NCBI GenBank assembly: GCA_016722515.1
Contig: JADKJE010000002.1
Span: forward strand, 682,001-746,000
Direction of reading: 5' to 3'
Source: Alphaproteobacteria bacterium
GTDB taxonomy: Bacteria; Pseudomonadota; Alphaproteobacteria; Rickettsiales; JADKJE01
DNA: 64,000 nucleotides
The notes under the pieces are model-generated. The model saw nothing but the letters and a program-made list of their open reading frames with translations. It was not told the DNA's origin and ran no database searches. The stretch's first letter is position 1. Every line of letters begins with the position of its first letter. Shown one piece after another: positions 60,029 through 64,000 of this stretch. The position numbers were made by a program, and so were the translations under genes.

Positions 60029-61387
60029 CTACATTCTGAATTGAAGACGTGAGACTAATGCTTGCTCGGCATCCCTATCATCATTGCCTGCTTTGCCACC
60101 ATCAAACTTAGTATAATCGTAATCCACCATCATTTTCAGATTTTCAGATAGATACCAGTTTAACCCGGTTCCTGCAGATGTTGCAAGTCTGGCTGCTTTG
60201 GCTGGGTCAGCAAAAAATGGGAAAGCATCATCATCCACGTTGGTTTGTCCAACACGGGCGACTACTTCCCAAGCACCTATGCCACCAGTGCGTATATCAA
60301 AATCCTGATACGGTTTTACACTGCCTTTATAGGTTACATCTTCTCCGGTAATGACATAGGATCCCACAACCTGCCAGGCTGAATTGTGCAATGTTGCTGT
60401 TGATGTGCTGCGTGTTACATCCTGAGTTGATATCACATACTCAGCAAGTAGGCCTTTATTGCCTGAATACCAGTAGGCTTGAGGAGATAACCGCCACTGG
60501 GTTCCGCTTGCGTACGTTGTGTCGCTGGCTAGAGTTCCAGTACGGTATTTAAAGAAGGATAATTGTCCAGGAGTTTTATAGTCACCTAAAATGGTTTTAG
60601 TAGGCGTGCCGACGCGTTTACCATAACCACCGCCAACTCCTACGCCTAATCCTTGCAGGGATGGGATATCGGAAGTACGGAACGGGGTGCTGAAAATCCG
60701 GGCATCAATATCTTTTTTATTGTCGTCATCGCCATCTGTATTTCCCTGGTCACCGTTTCCATTCATAATAGCTAACTGATAATCAACCAGGTTAGGGATT
60801 GCCTCTCCGTATAATTGAATACCATAATCACGGTTTGGTACCAGGTTTGTAGGGTGGCCAGGTTCCATGAAGAACATATCAACGGGTGATTGCAAGCGTT
60901 CTAAGCCAATCGGTGGTTTAAATTTTCCTACGCGAACTTTAAATGGATCAGCAAATTTATAATCCACATGCGCATCTAAAACACGGGTAGTACCGCCGGC
61001 AAAATCTGGCACGAATCGAAAGGAGGCGTTGCCTGCTTTTCCTTCAAGGATCGGGCGAATCTGCCTGGATAGAATATCATCTTTACCATTTTTATCTTGG
61101 TCATTAATAAAGTGACGGGCATCCAGCTGGATGTTAGTACCCAGGCTAAGGCCATATTTTCCGTCTGGAGATGTAATAGAAAGGCCTTTTTTCCCTAACT
61201 CTGTTTTGGCTGCTTTTTCCTTATCTGAATCAGCTTTTTCTTTTTCAACTTCTTGCTGCCGTTTGAGCAAAGAAATCTCTTGTTCTAGAGTATTGATCCG
61301 CTGATCTACAGAATAGTTTTCCGCATGTCCAGTATTGGCAGCGAGTGCAAGGCCGAGTGCAGAGCTGATTAAAAACGTGTATTTCAT
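60029..61387 (-). CDS. OprP/OprO-like anion-selective porin
   Basis: 452 residues. Signal peptide ending N-T-G-H-A, a coiled-coil N-terminus (I-N-T-L-E-Q-E-I-S-L-L-K-R), then a beta-barrel with G-K-Y-G-L-S-L-G-T, A-H-V-D-Y-K-F, V-R-V-G-K-F-K-P-P-I-G-L-E-R-L and D-Y-G-I-Q-L-Y-G and a terminal F-R-M. This fits phosphate-selective-porin family O/P trimeric porins. Lying first in an operon with a sulfate-binding protein, it more likely passes sulfate or another anion than phosphate. Confidence 0.88.
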   Translation of the reverse strand: MKYTFLISSALGLALAANTGHAENYSVDQRINTLEQEISLLKRQQEVEKEKADSDKEKAAKTELGKKGLSITSPDGKYGLSLGTNIQLDARHFINDQDKNGKDDILSRQIRPILEGKAGNASFRFVPDFAGGTTRVLDAHVDYKFADPFKVRVGKFKPPIGLERLQSPVDMFFMEPGHPTNLVPNRDYGIQLYGEAIPNLVDYQLAIMNGNGDQGNTDGDDDNKKDIDARIFSTPFRTSDIPSLQGLGVGVGGGYGKRVGTPTKTILGDYKTPGQLSFFKYRTGTLASDTTYASGTQWRLSPQAYWYSGNKGLLAEYVISTQDVTRSTSTATLHNSAWQVVGSYVITGEDVTYKGSVKPYQDFDIRTGGIGAWEVVARVGQTNVDDDAFPFFADPAKAARLATSAGTGLNWYLSENLKMMVDYDYTKFDGGKAGNDDRDAEQALVSRLQFRM

Positions 61388-61423
61388 AAAGGGTCTCCGT
61401 GTTAAAAATAAATCTCTACATCT

Positions 61424-61452
61424 TTTATAGGGTATAATCCCTAGTATGTCAA
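61424..61452 (-). promoter_or_regulatory. Proximal porin-sbp promoter with operator in the spacer
   Basis: Minus strand: TTGACA (61452-61447), 17-base spacer, TATAAA (61429-61424). The spacer and -10 contain the palindrome TAGGG-ATTATA-CCCTA. Consensus-strength promoter with a built-in repressor-type site. Confidence 0.8.
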
Positions 61453-61473
61453 TAGGAAATATTCTATATGCAT

Positions 61474-61502
61474 TTAATAGGATATAAACCCTAGTGTGTC
61501 AA
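61474..61502 (-). promoter_or_regulatory. Distal porin-sbp promoter, a copy of the proximal one
   Basis: Minus strand: TTGACA (61502-61497), 17-base spacer, TATTAA (61479-61474), with TAGGG-TTTATA-TCCTA in the spacer. It lies exactly 50 bp upstream of the proximal copy; TTTCCTATTGACA is shared before both. Confidence 0.75.
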
Positions 61503-61598
61503 TAGGAAATATTGGAACCAGGCCTTAGAGAGCTGTTAAGCTATATAAATAAAGGGTTTTGTGAGATGAGCACGTTATTGGAATTCAAGAAAATATGA

Positions 61599-64000
61599 TT
61601 ATTCATTCCGCAATAATGATGCTGGTTTGACCCGGAAAACCTGGCTGTTTCCGATATATCCAATGAAAATAATGAGCCCCATGGCAGCCAGAATAACAGC
61701 TAATGTTAGTCCAGGCATGATAGAAAAGACCTGACCTGGAAAACGCATCATAATCAACCAGGCGCCAAGTGTGCCAATGATACTTGCGATCAAGGTGGTA
61801 ACTGCTCCCAGTAAAATCCATTCGCTTAAATAGGTTTTTAGGATATCTCTTCGTGATGCGCCTACCACTTTAAGAATGGCGGTATCATAGATGCGTTGGT
61901 TAAGTAATGCTCTTAAACACGAGCTCAAAACCAGAATGCCAGCTATCATACTGGTAATAATGGCTACTCGCATGGCCATGGCGATAGAGTGAATAATCTC
62001 TTTGATACGCTCAATAGCCTGTGATGTACGGATAGAGGTGATATTCGGAAATTCATGGGCAAGGCTGCGAACCAGATTTGTTTCCAAGCTGGGATTCTGT
62101 TTCGTATCCAAAATGACGGTGGCAATGGATGTTGCTGGAAATGCTTCCAAGACACCGGGTGAAAACATCATGGCAAAATTAATTTGAAACGTGCTGTAAT
62201 CAATATGCCTGGCATTGGCGATGGTGGCCGTTATTTCCTGTCCTAAAATATTGATAGTTACTGTGTCACCTATGGTTAGGTTCATGCCTTTAAGGAAGCG
62301 ATCGTCAATCGAAACCAGGGGTTTTCCCTTATAATCCTCAGGCCACCATGTGCCGCTGCTAATATGTGAATTGGGCAAAAGGGAAGTGCTATAGCTAAAA
62401 CCGCGATCGCCCTGAATGGCCCACCGTACATCGTCACTGACATTTTCGGGTTTAACCACGTTGCCGTTTAGCTTCACAATACGTCCACGAATGATGGGTA
62501 GCATCATGATATGATCCGATGAAGCGGATTTAGCTAGCCTAGCGTAAAAAGGGTTGCGTTGATCCTGTTGGATATCAATGAAAAATAAAGAAGGAGCCTG
62601 TTTTTCCATGACCGAGGTAATGTGATATTGAAAATTTGCTTCCGTTAAGGTGAGCGAGATAAAGACACTGAGGCTAATGCCGATGGCAAAGATCACAGTA
62701 GTGGTGGTAGAACCCGGGCGATAAAGATTGGCAAGGGCCAGTTGTAGCCACGGTCGGTTGGAGGAAAGGTGCCTAGCCATTAATTTAAAGACATAGGCAC
62801 TTATGCCAAACACCGCAAACCCAATCATGGCAACCAGGATGGCTCCACAAATAAAGTCAGGGTCACCTGAGGTATAAATCAGGATCACGATCAATAATGT
62901 AATCAATAACGCTTCCATGCTCCATATTGTTTTAGAAAAAACCAAAGGCAAAAGCGCACGCCCATTCCTAAATAGAAGAGACGGTTGAATATCAAGGGCT
63001 AGTAACAAGGGAGGTAAACTGAAGATATAAACAATCAACAAGCTATAAGTAAAAGCAAGAAGCGCTGATGAAGGATAAAATAATGGAGCATTACCGAGTG
63101 CTGGAATCCATGCTGTAAGAAAAGGTTGGCACAGAAGGATGGTTCCCCAGGCGCAGGCAATCCCGATCACACTTCCAATACAGGTGAGCACCGAGATGAT
63201 CAGAGTAAATAGGGTCAAGAGTACCCAGCGGGTTGCGCCCACTGTTTTGTAGATGGCGATCGTGTGCGCTTGTTGCTCAAGGTATGAACGCGCATTGCTG
63301 CCAATACCGATGCCACCGATTAAAAGGGTAGCAAGGGCAGCCAGCTCCAGAAAAAGTGACAATTGATTGATAAAACTATTAATGAATGGATTGCCATCAA
63401 CATCCCTTTCAATCTGCCAAGGCGTCGTGGGATAGGCCTTCTTTAAATCATTCAAAAAAACAGCACTTGTGTGGTTAGGATCAAAGGCAATTCGGTAATG
63501 ATGGCGAATTAAACTGTAAGGTCCTGCCAAACCCGAAAGGCTAAGAGCCTGCTGTGACATCATGACTCTAGGTCCTAAGCTAAAGAGATGAACAACACGG
63601 TCTGGTTCCTTTGCGATTGTGGCGTAAATAGTATAATTTTGTTTTCCCAGGGTAATGGTTTGGCCTATCTGAATGCCTGTTTCTTCAAGCAATTCTGGAT
63701 CTACCGCTACTGAATTTGAACGCAGAAGCGTATCGGCAGAAACGGCAGCAGGCAAAAAAGCTAATTCACCAACCAGTGGGTATGAGGAATCAATGGCTTT
63801 TATTTCAACCAATACCGATTGATCGTTGTGCCAGATCATGCCTCTTAATGTGGTGACGTGGGAAACATGTCCGTAGCGTTTAAAGAACGTTACTTGTTCG
63901 GGAGTCGCTTCGTTGCTGCTGAGGCTGATGTCGATATCGCCTCCGAGTAATGCGTGTGCCTGTTGGCTCAATGCTTCATGAATGGCCTTATTCAGTGAAC
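61599..64000 (-). CDS. FtsX-like ABC permease (YbbP type), 5' end outside the window
   Basis: At least 800 codons, open to the window edge, so the start is missing. It begins in sequence as S-L-N-K-A-I-H-E-A-L ... L-L-G-G-D-I-D-I-S-L, the usual early motif of YbbP-like permeases. It has large periplasmic loops and two FtsX-type membrane blocks (L-A-A-L-A-T-L-L-I-G-G-I-G-I near the middle, S-M-I-A-G-I-L-V-L-S-S and terminal helices). The end is F-R-V-K-P-A-S-L-L-R-N-E, as in that family. Predicted to work with a YbbA-type ATPase in lipid or lipoprotein transport. Confidence 0.85.
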   Translation of the reverse strand, partial: SLNKAIHEALSQQAHALLGGDIDISLSSNEATPEQVTFFKRYGHVSHVTTLRGMIWHNDQSVLVEIKAIDSSYPLVGELAFLPAAVSADTLLRSNSVAVDPELLEETGIQIGQTITLGKQNYTIYATIAKEPDRVVHLFSLGPRVMMSQQALSLSGLAGPYSLIRHHYRIAFDPNHTSAVFLNDLKKAYPTTPWQIERDVDGNPFINSFINQLSLFLELAALATLLIGGIGIGSNARSYLEQQAHTIAIYKTVGATRWVLLTLFTLIISVLTCIGSVIGIACAWGTILLCQPFLTAWIPALGNAPLFYPSSALLAFTYSLLIVYIFSLPPLLLALDIQPSLLFRNGRALLPLVFSKTIWSMEALLITLLIVILIYTSGDPDFICGAILVAMIGFAVFGISAYVFKLMARHLSSNRPWLQLALANLYRPGSTTTTVIFAIGISLSVFISLTLTEANFQYHITSVMEKQAPSLFFIDIQQDQRNPFYARLAKSASSDHIMMLPIIRGRIVKLNGNVVKPENVSDDVRWAIQGDRGFSYSTSLLPNSHISSGTWWPEDYKGKPLVSIDDRFLKGMNLTIGDTVTINILGQEITATIANARHIDYSTFQINFAMMFSPGVLEAFPATSIATVILDTKQNPSLETNLVRSLAHEFPNITSIRTSQAIERIKEIIHSIAMAMRVAIITSMIAGILVLSSCLRALLNQRIYDTAILKVVGASRRDILKTYLSEWILLGAVTTLIASIIGTLGAWLIMMRFPGQVFSIMPGLTLAVILAAMGLIIFIGYIGNSQVFRVKPASLLRNE

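Overview
The window reads as chromosome of a Gram-negative alphaproteobacterium, probably host-associated or facultatively intracellular. This rests on lipid A/Kdo genes (msbA, waaA, lpxK), outer-membrane proteins, an ELM1-like protein, a DUF1640-type protein, moderate A+T richness, many decayed insertion sequences and several frameshifted genes. No 16S rRNA is present, so family placement (Holosporales/Rickettsiales-like is my guess) is inference.

Layout. 1-13.2 kb is an accessory island lying against the 3' side of an initiator tRNA-Met gene. It holds an IS256-like remnant, a Fic protein with a 30-bp phased repeat array upstream, a coupled two-gene module (unknown protein plus Panacea-like/DUF488 protein) lying between two decayed abiEii 3' ends, an IS66 end, and two contact-dependent-inhibition style toxin modules. 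The first module is a CdiA/FhaB remnant ending in a DUF6883-type toxin with a DUF4926-type immunity protein. The second is an orphan CdiA C-terminus with an HExxH metalloprotease domain, stop/start-coupled to a secreted protein that has a paralogue beside the first module. The island ends with an IS fragment carrying a perfect 46-bp palindrome, a BRO-like gene and a membrane protein.

13.4-31 kb is mostly core: two unknown proteins, a lipoprotein and ELM1-like protein, uvrC, proA, two small basic proteins, tRNA-Thr, holB, msbA (frameshifted), waaA, lpxK, a DUF1640-like protein with a 9-residue tandem repeat, znuC-znuB, rpmE and a class IV aminotransferase. 31.2-41 kb encodes a type II secretion/type IV pilus-like assembly system (GspE/PilB, GspF/PilC, GspL- or PilM/N-like, PilO-like, PilP/GspC-like proteins, then an ABC ATPase). 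It is split in the middle by ISAs1-family remnants flanking a hypothetical gene and a pentapeptide-repeat gene. 41-50.4 kb has recJ, an IS-end repeat, a 1014-residue protein of unknown function, a secreted pentapeptide-repeat protein, a frameshifted sdhA and a broken GGDEF/EAL gene. 50.5-64 kb is core again: plsY, dprA, topA, rpsT, a degenerate EAL-like protein, ldcA, prfB (with the programmed +1 frameshift), a porin plus sulfate-binding-protein operon behind two tandem operator-bearing promoters, and an FtsX-like permease running off the window edge.

Functionally the core genes cover envelope biogenesis, DNA repair and topology, translation, and zinc and sulfate uptake. The accessory genes are toxins, immunity proteins and mobile-element debris. 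No cdiB/TpsB, pilin, secretin, sdhBCD, znuA or sulfate permease gene is present, so those systems must be completed elsewhere or are degraded. Assignments come from reading the sequence and remembered family motifs; no database search was run.
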